From NCBI GenBank assembly GCA_003649445.1, contig QMRV01000028.1, positions 1 through 28,369 of the forward strand: 28,369 bases of DNA. The letters run 5' to 3'. The translations under genes and the position numbers were made by a program. Positions within the stretch are counted from its first letter, which is position 1. Each line of letters starts with the position of its first letter. Positions 15,422 to 21,552 of the stretch are shown in pieces. Below the pieces are notes generated by a model. It made no database searches. It had not been told where the DNA came from and was given only the letters and a program-made list of their open reading frames with translations. The stretch comes from Thermoprotei archaeon (GTDB taxonomy: Archaea > Thermoproteota > Thermoprotei > Thermofilales > B15-G2).

Positions 15422-15455
15422 CTTCTGCACTAGAAGACTGCACTTTCAGGTGCAG
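15422..15455 (+). promoter_or_regulatory. Two adjacent small inverted repeats upstream of the first SSB gene
   Basis: CTTCT (15422-15426) pairs with AGAAG (15432-15436), and CTGCAC (15438-15443) pairs with GTGCAG (15450-15455). The second ends 10 nt before the ATG. They could be an operator or a 5' RNA structure. Position alone supports this. Confidence 0.3.
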
Positions 15456-15465
15456 ATGAAGTAGA

Positions 15466-15876
15466 ATGGGTAGTAGCGAGTTAATAAAAGTAAGAGACTT
15501 AATGCCTAATTCTAAGCATGTAAATATTCGAGTAAAAGTATTGAGCGTAGGAGAAGAGAGAAGCGTAATATCTAGATTTGATGGATCTGAACATAGGGTA
15601 GCTGAAGCTCTTGTAGGAGACGAGACTGGAGTAATTTTACTCACTCTCTGGAACGACAACATTGACTTAATTAGAGAAAAAGAAGACTCTACGATTATAA
15701 TCAGAAACGGCTACATATCGATATTCAGGAACACAATGCGCCTTAACTTGGGGCGGAGAGGAACAGTAGAAGACAGCGACGTCGAAATAGAAGAAGTCAA
15801 TACGGACAACAACTTATCTGAGCAAGTAATACCCGGCAGACCCAGATTCCAGAGAAGACGCAACAGACGAAGATAG
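15466..15876 (+). CDS. ssb: Single-stranded-DNA-binding protein, crenarchaeal SSB type (with basic tail)
   Basis: This 136-residue protein has one OB fold (about 8-112) closely resembling Sulfolobus solfataricus SSB. EALVGDETGVILLTLW parallels the Sulfolobus EAIVGDETG and LTLWG motifs. The three DNA-stacking aromatics are represented by W62, Y83 and F87 (W56, W75 and F79 in Sulfolobus). A flexible, very basic C-terminus (RPRFQRRRNRRR) replaces the Gly-rich tail. It would protect ssDNA during replication and repair. A paralogue follows at 16022 on the same strand, about 145 bp downstream and with its own TATA box, so the pair is a tandem duplication rather than a tight operon. Confidence 0.85.
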   Translation: MGSSELIKVRDLMPNSKHVNIRVKVLSVGEERSVISRFDGSEHRVAEALVGDETGVILLTLWNDNIDLIREKEDSTIIIRNGYISIFRNTMRLNLGRRGTVEDSDVEIEEVNTDNNLSEQVIPGRPRFQRRRNRRR

Positions 15877-15978
15877 CAGTAAAACATTCCTATTCAAAGT
15901 TTCATTAACATTTTTTACTAAATATGTTTTGCTTTAAAGACAGTTTACTGCTATTAAATACTTTATAAGAGAGATAAG

Positions 15979-15986
15979 TTTATAAG
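15979..15986 (+). promoter_or_regulatory. TATA box of the second SSB gene
   Basis: TTTATAAG lies about 40 nt before the ATG at 16022, giving a short leader of roughly 14 nt. It shows that the second SSB copy has its own promoter. Confidence 0.5.
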
Positions 15987-16021
15987 CAAGAGTTTCCCTA
16001 AAGGTTATACAAAGTGGTAGC

Positions 16022-16399
16022 ATGGGGGAAGACAACTTAGTAAAAATAAAAGACCTAAAACCATATGCTAGAAACGTAAATGTTCGAGTAAAGATAGTGA
16101 GAGTAGGTGAAGAAAGAAAGGTTATATCAAGGTTTGATAGAGCTCAGCACAGGCTAGCAGAAGCATTAGTAGGCGATGAAACAGGCTCGATAATATTAAC
16201 TTTGTGGAATGAGGCAATAGACTTAGTTAGAGAAAAGGAAAATACAACAGTAGTGATTAAAAATGGTTTCGTATCGGTATTCAGGAACTTTATGAGACTT
16301 AATTTAGGAAAAAAGGGCAGAATAGAAGACAGCGACACTGAAATAGAAGAAGTCAACATAAAAAATAATTTATCTGATAGATGCGTAAGAAGATACTAG
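16022..16399 (+). CDS. SSB paralogue lacking the basic tail
   Basis: This 125-residue OB-fold protein is about two-thirds identical to its upstream neighbour across residues 8-117, including EALVGDETGSIILTLW, W62, F83 and F87. Its end differs: after NNLSD it finishes with RCVRRY, so the arginine-rich tail of the first copy is missing and a cysteine is gained. Loss of the tail should alter protein-protein contacts or cooperativity while leaving DNA binding intact (inference). Its 3' end overlaps the end of the convergent ArsR gene by 4 bp. Confidence 0.8.
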   Translation: MGEDNLVKIKDLKPYARNVNVRVKIVRVGEERKVISRFDRAQHRLAEALVGDETGSIILTLWNEAIDLVREKENTTVVIKNGFVSVFRNFMRLNLGKKGRIEDSDTEIEEVNIKNNLSDRCVRRY

Positions 16400-16770
16400 C
16401 ATTTAAATAGCTTTGAAAAAACTTCAATAAAATACTTTATTTTATTCACATCAGCTTCATATATTCTCATTCTGGCTCTAGAAGAAACTTTAACTAATCC
16501 GCATTCCTTCAGTCTGGCTAAATGATGGGAAACTAGAGTGATGTCGAGTTTAGTCAAGTAAGATAATACGCAGACGCAGTGAGGCTTACGTAAAAGAAGA
16601 AGTAGCTTAAGTCTAATAGGATTAGCTAAGCACTTAAATACTGAAACAAGGTACTCTACGTCTTCATCTGAAACAACTTCAATTTTTTCACTTAATCGAC
16701 CTTGTTCACTATAAAACTCGAATACTTCTTCGGGAGCATTCATTTTCTCGAGAACATCCTTTAGTTTCAT
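16396..16770 (-). CDS. ArsR-family winged-helix repressor
   Basis: This protein of about 124 residues has an ArsR/SmtB core: VFKCLANPIRLKLLLLLRKP, then HCVCVLSYLTKLDITLVSHH (the recognition helix is in TLVSHHLARLKECGLV) and a beta wing RARMRIYEAD. A C-V-C pair in the helix that often carries ELCVCDL in metal or arsenic sensors, plus further cysteines (in FKC, KEC and the final residue), suggests a thiol-based sensor. It is divergent from a TauE/SafE permease, so the signal may be a sulfur species or a soft metal. The start is ATG 16770 (TTG 16776 is also possible). The palindrome at 16843-16864 is its likely operator. Confidence 0.85.
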   Translation of the reverse strand: MKLKDVLEKMNAPEEVFEFYSEQGRLSEKIEVVSDEDVEYLVSVFKCLANPIRLKLLLLLRKPHCVCVLSYLTKLDITLVSHHLARLKECGLVKVSSRARMRIYEADVNKIKYFIEVFSKLFKC

Positions 16771-16831
16771 AGCCAACTACCCATTACTATAGCAAGCTAA
16801 TGAAAATAAGCGTTAGGCGGCGAGAGGTAGG

Positions 16832-16864
16832 TTTATATACTTCATTTGAAAAAAGTTTCAAATG
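16832..16864 (+). promoter_or_regulatory. Promoter and palindromic operator of the TauE/SafE gene
   Basis: A TATA box TTTATATA (16832-16839) is followed by a perfect 9-bp inverted repeat: CATTTGAAA (16843-16851), four bases, then TTTCAAATG (16856-16864). The repeat covers the expected transcription start and the first ATG (16862), so a bound repressor would block initiation. The divergent ArsR gene is the obvious candidate to bind it. Confidence 0.7.
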
Positions 16865-17674
16865 ATCTCTATGGACCCCATACTCTACTGGATTTACGTA
16901 CTGCTAACAGCACTAATACCCGGGTTCCTTGCAACATGGCTCGGAGTCGGGGGATGTTTCCTCAGAATACCAATGATAATGTACTTCTTCGGAGTCTCAA
17001 TAAAAGAAGCCTACTGCATAAACCAAGCAGTAATAGCTTTAACAACAATACCCGGCGTAATAGTCCACTACAAACACAAATATGTCTACAAGAAGGGTCT
17101 AGTAGTCGCAGCAGCGGCAGCCTGCCTAGGAGTAGCTCTAGGAGCATATGTAGTAGCAAAATACGTTCCACGACTAGTACTCCGCGTAATTTTCGGCACC
17201 GCGTGCACATTCATAGGAATATATGTTTTCTACAATACTTTAAAGAAGAAAGCTAAATTAAAGAAAGCTATAAGCGTAGAAGAAGTCGGGAGCCTCCTAG
17301 AACACGGAGCAAAGCTCTTTACACTAATGTTTCTAGCGGGCTTCGCTACAGGAATTTGCGGCTTCGGCGGAGGAATATACTACGTGCCAGCATTCATGGG
17401 CCTAGGCTACCCAACACACATAGCTGTGGGCACATCGAGTGCAGAAATGATATTTACGGCAGGCCTAGGATCAAGCATACTAACATACTATGGATTCATG
17501 AACATACCATTATTTCTCAGCATAGGAATACCTACACTAATAGCATCATACTTGGGAGCCAAAATGGCTAAAAAATCTCCACCATATGTACTTAGATTAG
17601 TTTACGCTATACTAATAAGCTTAGTAGGACTCTATGTTGCTGTAAATGCGCTTATAGCATTGAAAATAATGTAG
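16862..17674 (+). CDS. TauE/SafE-family permease (sulfite/sulfonate exporter-like)
   Basis: This 270-residue polytopic membrane protein has the internally duplicated TauE/SafE layout. Half one contains WLGVGGCFLRIPMIMYFFG (26-44) with AYCINQAV after it. Half two contains GFATGICGFGGGIYYVPAF (160-178) followed by AVGTSSAEM. About eight hydrophobic helices can be drawn. The family moves small sulfur anions or organosulfonates; a cysteine in each Gly-rich loop (C32, C166) is a possible variation related to its substrate. ATG 16862 lies 26 nt below the TATA box (leaderless); ATG 16871 is an alternative. Control by the neighbouring ArsR is inferred from the operator. Confidence 0.85.
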   Translation: MISMDPILYWIYVLLTALIPGFLATWLGVGGCFLRIPMIMYFFGVSIKEAYCINQAVIALTTIPGVIVHYKHKYVYKKGLVVAAAAACLGVALGAYVVAKYVPRLVLRVIFGTACTFIGIYVFYNTLKKKAKLKKAISVEEVGSLLEHGAKLFTLMFLAGFATGICGFGGGIYYVPAFMGLGYPTHIAVGTSSAEMIFTAGLGSSILTYYGFMNIPLFLSIGIPTLIASYLGAKMAKKSPPYVLRLVYAILISLVGLYVAVNALIALKIM

Positions 17675-17750
17675 AGCATATAGGTGTCCCGTTTTCAATA
17701 AATTTTATAGCATTTTTAATACATTATTTAGTCCTAAACTCTTCAAGTAG

Positions 17751-17758
17751 TTATATAT
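17751..17758 (+). promoter_or_regulatory. TATA box of the UroD-like gene
   Basis: TTATATAT is centred about 26 nt before GTG 17780, supporting that start and a leaderless message. Confidence 0.55.
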
Positions 17759-17779
17759 CTGCTTAAGTAATGTTTAGCT

Positions 17780-18859
17780 GTGTATAGTGATCCTAAGTTT
17801 ATTAGAGAGAACTATTTGAGGACTATTGAGTTTAGAGAGCCTTGGTTTATTCCCTGTGGCGTTTACGCTCTTCAAGCTACTTGGGCTAAGTACCGCGAGA
17901 AACTCGAGGAGATATTTCTGCGTCATCCTAAGCTTTTTCCGTGGTTCAAGAAAGGGTCTGTTAAGTTCAATGACTTCGGTATTAGGAGGAAAGGCAATAT
18001 TTATGTAGATGAGTGGGGCTGTGTCTGGAAGTTTTCTGCTGACGGTATGCAGGGCCAGGTTGTCGAGCACCCTCTGAGAGACTGGAGTAAGCTGAAGGAA
18101 CTTAAAGTTCCTGACCCGGATAAAGGCTTGCCTGTAGAAGGAGAACCTTTTGTTCCATGGGATAAGGTTGAAGAGGGCGTTAGGAGGACTAAGGAGAGAG
18201 GAGCACTTGCTGTAGTAGGTGTAGGTCACGGCTTCTTTTTCCAGCGGCTCTACTACTTGAGGGGCTTCGCTAACCTCATGGTGGATTTCATTAAGGAGCC
18301 TCCTGAGCTGCAGGAACTCATAGATATCTTGACGGAATATAACCTGGAGATAGTTAAGCGTATTGTTAAAATGGGTGTAGATGTAGTTACCTTCGGAGAC
18401 GACTTAGGGCTACAGAACCGTATGCCTATAAGCCCTAAGACCTTCAGAAAGTACATTTTCCCTGCATACAAGAAGATTTTCGGCTACGTTAGATCTCATG
18501 GAGCACACGTATACCTCCACACAGATGGCCACGTTATGGAAGTTGTAGACCAGTTAATAGAGGCAGGAGTCTCAGTGTTGAACATACAGGATAGAGTAAA
18601 CGGTATTAAGAATATTAAAAAGAAGTGTAAAGGTAGAGTATGCATAGACCTAGATATCGATAGACAGCATCTTCTTCCCTTCGCAACACCGGAGGAAATT
18701 AAGCAGCACATCGAGTACGCTGTAAGAGAACTTGGCTCAAGGAAAGGAGGACTAATGTTCAAAGCAGAAATAGGGCCGGATGTACCACTAAAAAACGCTG
18801 AAGCAGTCTGCAAAACGCTAGAGGAAATAATGGAGAAGGTTCGGGAACTGCCCTACTAA
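17780..18859 (+). CDS. Uroporphyrinogen-decarboxylase-like (UroD superfamily) protein, function unassigned
   Basis: This 359-residue TIM-barrel protein of the URO-D family is not hemE, because the RQAGRY substrate motif of true decarboxylases is absent. Typical features are VDVVTFGDDLGLQNRMPISP (about 200-219), TFRKYIFPAYKKIF, and HTDGHVMEVVDQLIEAGVSV. In the methyltransferase branch (MtaA, MtbA, CmuA) the corresponding site is H-x-C with a second Cys for zinc. Here it reads H247-T-D-G, so the zinc-thiolate site is not conserved. Such divergent UroD proteins are common in archaea and bacteria and may handle corrinoid methyl transfer or other substrates. The start GTG 17780 sits 26 nt below a TATA box. 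The gene stands alone. Confidence 0.8.
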   Translation: MYSDPKFIRENYLRTIEFREPWFIPCGVYALQATWAKYREKLEEIFLRHPKLFPWFKKGSVKFNDFGIRRKGNIYVDEWGCVWKFSADGMQGQVVEHPLRDWSKLKELKVPDPDKGLPVEGEPFVPWDKVEEGVRRTKERGALAVVGVGHGFFFQRLYYLRGFANLMVDFIKEPPELQELIDILTEYNLEIVKRIVKMGVDVVTFGDDLGLQNRMPISPKTFRKYIFPAYKKIFGYVRSHGAHVYLHTDGHVMEVVDQLIEAGVSVLNIQDRVNGIKNIKKKCKGRVCIDLDIDRQHLLPFATPEEIKQHIEYAVRELGSRKGGLMFKAEIGPDVPLKNAEAVCKTLEEIMEKVRELPY

Positions 18860-18910
18860 ACAATTTAGCAAAACTTTATTTACCGACAAATATATTACTT
18901 TCCTTAGAAT

Positions 18911-19115
18911 ATGCACACAGTAAAACTTGAAGAATTATTAAAGGAAATTAGGGAAGTGAACGAGAGACTTAAAAGAATAGAAATGATGCTGGAAGAGCGA
19001 TTGATAGGATTAGATGAGCCTTTGCCCGATGAATTAGAAGAAATAAAAAATACGGAAATGAGAAAAATCAGGAAAACTTGAGCTTATATCATTAGAAGAA
19101 GTAGTCAAGAAGTGA
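18911..19115 (+). pseudogene. RelB-like antitoxin, frameshifted
   Basis: The ATG 18911 frame reads VKLEELLKEIREVNERLKRI then LDEPLPDELEEIK, and ends at a TGA (19079-19081) after KNTEMRKIRKT. The expected family ending, KSGKLELISLEEVVKK-stop, is present in a different frame and terminates at 19113-19115. The run of A bases around 19043-19052 and the one near 19061-19066 are likely indel sites; a normal antitoxin of about 68 residues is reconstituted by two small shifts. It overlaps the RelE-like start by 4 bp (GTGA), as an intact module would. Confidence 0.6.
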
Positions 19116-19400
19116 GAAAATTGCATAGATATAGTATATTTTTAACAAAGCGTGCGCTTAGACAGCTAAATAAACTAGATAGTAAAATTAAGAATAGAAT
19201 TTTGCAAACATTAAAAATATTGAAGAATTATGTTTTTTTCTCAACTAGATATAAAGAAGCTTAAAGGATTTAAAAAATACCATAGAATAAGAATAGGCGA
19301 CTATCCTATTTTATTTGAATTACAAAAACCTAGTACTATTATACTTTATGCTATTTTACACAGAAAATGGTCTATAAGCATTAATGTAGTATTGTCTTAA
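19112..19400 (+). pseudogene. RelE-like toxin, frameshifted
   Basis: Frame one, from GTG 19112, gives RKLHRYSIFLTKRALRQLNK then KIKNRILQTLKILKNYVFF and stops. Frame two continues the fold: FFSQLDIKKLKGFKKYHRIR then IGDYPILFEL, IILYAILHRKW and a stop at 19398-19400. KLKGFKKYHRIRIGDY and AILHRK are hallmark segments of archaeal RelE. The break is at a run of T around 19230-19236. The arginine and basic residues needed for mRNA cleavage on the ribosome are encoded, but in separate frames, so no active toxin is expected. Confidence 0.7.
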
Positions 19401-19436
19401 AATTATTTAATTAAAATGAGTAAATTTTAAAAAGAC

Positions 19437-19456
19437 TTTTAATTTATTTTCTTTTA
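19437..19456 (+). terminator. T-rich terminator-like tract
   Basis: Between the converging RelE remnant and AMP phosphorylase the plus strand becomes T-rich (TTTTAATTTATTTTCTTTT), the type of sequence that ends archaeal transcripts. No hairpin is needed and none is seen. Confidence 0.3.
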
Positions 19457-20992
19457 CCTTTCTATTATTGGTAGTCTCTCATGAAGTTTTGGCACATGTA
19501 TTAATTCTATTAGCATTTCTTTTCCAGGTACTCCTAGTCCTATTGGCGGGTTTTCTTCAAGGAACTTTTCTGCTGCCTGTAGTTTTGTCGAGTACTCTGA
19601 GTATACTGTAAGGAGAGGGTCTCCTTTCCTTACAGTATCTCCTAGTTTAGCATGTAACAGTATTCCTGCTCCCTTATCTTTTGGCGCTCCAGCAAGCCTA
19701 GCTGTATTTGCGATAAGCTTATTGTTTATCCAAACTACTATTCCGTCTCGCTCCGCGTAAAGCTTATACGTGTATTCTCCTACTTCGATGTCATCTGGTG
19801 TTACATTAGGATCTCCTCCCTGCGCCTCAATTATTTCTCTTAACTTTGAGAGAGCTTTTCCTTTACGGACTGCTTCGAGTGCTACTTGTTTGCCGTTCTC
19901 TACTCCTACTGTTTCGAGAAGAGCTCCAGCTATGCTTGTGGCTTTGTCTAAGAGGTCTACTGGTCCTCTACCCATTAGCGTTAATAGAGCTTCTCTTGCT
20001 TCAAGCGCTGGACCAGCCGCGTAGCCTATTGGCTGTTCTCCGAAAGTAATAGCGCAGGCTACTTTCATTCCGAGCTTAGAGCCTACTTCCATCATTTCCT
20101 TAGCTAAGTCATGTGCTTCGCCTATCGTCTTCACTTTAGCTCCTCTTCCTGTCGGAATATCTATGATAACGTGTGTAGAGCCCACTGCTTTCTTCTTAGC
20201 CATAATTGAGGGTATTAAGAAGGGGTCTATTGAGAGAGGATACTCCACTCTAATGATTTTGTCGTCTGCTGGAGCCATGCTGAGCGCTCCTCCCCAAACA
20301 AGGCAGCCATTAGTCTTCAGCACTACTTCTTTCATTTCCTCAAGCGTGAGCGTAACAGGCATTAGTACCTCTGCTCTATCAGCGGTACCAGCTGGGCTAG
20401 TTATAGCTCTTGAACTAGTCTTAGGTATAGTGTAGCCTAAAGAAGCAATAATCGGAACCGCTATTAAAGAAGTCTTATCTCCCGGTACGCCACCTATGCT
20501 ATGTTTATCTAAAATGGGTTTTCTGTTTAATTCTAGTCTTTCTCCAGTCTCGACCATTGCCAGCGAGAAGTAATATGCTTCATCGATACTTAGTTTCCTC
20601 AAGTAAGCTGCTGTCACTAGCGCAGTGAGCTCAACTTCACTTATTTTGTCTTCAACAATATCTTTCACTATAGCTTTTATTTCTCTGTAGCCGAGCTTAG
20701 CTCCACGCAGATAGTCTCTAATATAGCGAATAGACTCGGGAGCCAGCGCAGGCTTGACTTCAACTATATCTTCTTCCTCAACACCAATAGTTTTCACCAC
20801 TTCGTCGCTCACTAAAACAAGATCTCTAGGAATCTGCAAAGCAACACTCACTAAAGCTACCACTTCTTTACCTCTGTAGCTGAGAAGAACTCTCTCGTGA
20901 GGCCTGACTCCAAGGCTAGAAGCGGTTTCATCGTCGATAACTACTGTAGGCTTACCGCTCGAAAAATTAAGTCTCTTCACTTTCAGTTTCAC
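19454..20992 (-). CDS. deoA: AMP phosphorylase (nucleoside monophosphate phosphorylase)
   Basis: This protein of about 512 residues has an N-terminal archaeal domain of about 85 residues and then the pyrimidine/AMP phosphorylase fold: the phosphate-binding KHSIGGVPGDKTS (163-175), the signature SSRAITSPAGTADRAE (193-208), and the C-terminal barrel-sandwich domain ending with HAKLGDTVRKGDPLLTVYS. The length and N-terminal domain match Thermococcus AMP phosphorylase (about 503 aa) rather than bacterial thymidine phosphorylase (about 440 aa). It converts AMP plus phosphate to adenine and ribose 1,5-bisphosphate, feeding R15P isomerase and type III RuBisCO, neither of which is in this window. The frame is open to a TTG at 21028, but a TATA box at 21013-21022 and GAGGTGGT upstream favour GTG 20992. 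Confidence 0.9.
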   Translation of the reverse strand: MKLKVKRLNFSSGKPTVVIDDETASSLGVRPHERVLLSYRGKEVVALVSVALQIPRDLVLVSDEVVKTIGVEEEDIVEVKPALAPESIRYIRDYLRGAKLGYREIKAIVKDIVEDKISEVELTALVTAAYLRKLSIDEAYYFSLAMVETGERLELNRKPILDKHSIGGVPGDKTSLIAVPIIASLGYTIPKTSSRAITSPAGTADRAEVLMPVTLTLEEMKEVVLKTNGCLVWGGALSMAPADDKIIRVEYPLSIDPFLIPSIMAKKKAVGSTHVIIDIPTGRGAKVKTIGEAHDLAKEMMEVGSKLGMKVACAITFGEQPIGYAAGPALEAREALLTLMGRGPVDLLDKATSIAGALLETVGVENGKQVALEAVRKGKALSKLREIIEAQGGDPNVTPDDIEVGEYTYKLYAERDGIVVWINNKLIANTARLAGAPKDKGAGILLHAKLGDTVRKGDPLLTVYSEYSTKLQAAEKFLEENPPIGLGVPGKEMLIELIHVPKLHERLPIIER

Positions 20993-21012
20993 TCCCACCA
21001 CCTCGACAGTAA

Positions 21013-21022
21013 CATATATATG
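21013..21022 (-). promoter_or_regulatory. TATA box of AMP phosphorylase
   Basis: CATATATATG (self-complementary) is centred about 26 nt upstream of GTG 20992 on the minus strand. It decides the start over the longer open frame. Confidence 0.55.
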
Positions 21023-21106
21023 GTACAAGAAGAAAAATAAACTATTCTATAGAATAGACTCGTTAACGCGGCTCTAGTAAAATTTAACGTTAATCTAGCA
21101 GTCTAT

Positions 21107-21355
21107 ATGAGTGGAACAATTGCTTCTGTTCTCATAGGCTTAGTCTACTACTCACCTACAGTATACTTTATTTCGAGAAAGAGGCTGAGACGCTTCGGTA
21201 AAAGAAATGTTATGAAAATAGACTTAACCACATTAAGCATACTGGCAGAATGTATTGTAGCTCAGCTGGTAGGCTTATCAGTTATGGCTACTTCAGCCTG
21301 TGTTCCCATGGTAAATAGCTTTAACTGCGTGCCCAGCTACAATAGTAATCGATAG
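21107..21355 (+). pseudogene. Small membrane protein, perhaps a decayed DUF1761-like gene
   Basis: This 82-residue frame opens with NLAVY-MSGTIASVLIGLVYYSPTVYFIS when read a little upstream of the ATG, a pattern (helix, Gly, aromatic-YSP) that recalls DUF1761 membrane proteins of about 130-140 residues. A second helix, LSILAECIVAQLVGLSVMA, follows, and then the frame loses hydrophobicity and ends in CVPMVNSFNCVPSYNSNR. The missing upstream start codon and abrupt end suggest decay. The assignment is tentative; it could instead be a genuine short membrane protein. Confidence 0.3.
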
Positions 21356-21515
21356 CATAGTAAAAAGTCGACAAAATATTAAATGAATTTCTTTAAGAAA
21401 TATTTTTACACCAAGGCATAAAATGTTCTGTTAACAGTAAGTATTATGTCGAGCTGGCTCATGTAAAAATTAATTTAAGTAATTACATGAAAATTCTCCA
21501 GATTTTAAGCGAAAA

Positions 21516-21524
21516 TTTTATATA
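21516..21524 (+). promoter_or_regulatory. TATA box of the carAB operon
   Basis: TTTTATATA is followed by a GAGGAAGG Shine-Dalgarno-like element at 21541-21548 and GTG 21553. It lies within the longer open frame that begins at 21487 and argues against that start. Confidence 0.5.
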
Positions 21525-21552
21525 TTTTCTAATCGTTGTTGAGGAAGGCTTC

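Noticed and set aside
17780..18859. Calling the UroD-like protein hemE.
   Set aside because: The N-terminal RQAGRY substrate motif of true uroporphyrinogen decarboxylase is absent and no haem genes are nearby.
272..19400. Explaining all broken genes as sequencing errors.
   Set aside because: carB, carA, AMP phosphorylase, the kinase and the radical SAM gene are free of indels over about 9 kb, and the amidohydrolase has several independent lesions plus a deletion. Single-lesion cases (ATC-hydrolase-like gene, winged helix) could still be errors, so read checks are proposed for them.
19454..20992. Calling the phosphorylase a thymidine phosphorylase.
   Set aside because: The extra N-terminal domain and total length match archaeal AMP phosphorylase, not the shorter bacterial enzyme, although the signature motif is shared.
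21256..21275. Plus-strand GTAGCTCAGCTGGTAGGC resembles a tRNA D-arm.
   Set aside because: No acceptor stem, anticodon arm or T-arm (GGTTCAAATCC-like) can be fitted around it; it is explained as part of the small membrane-protein frame (IVAQLVGL).
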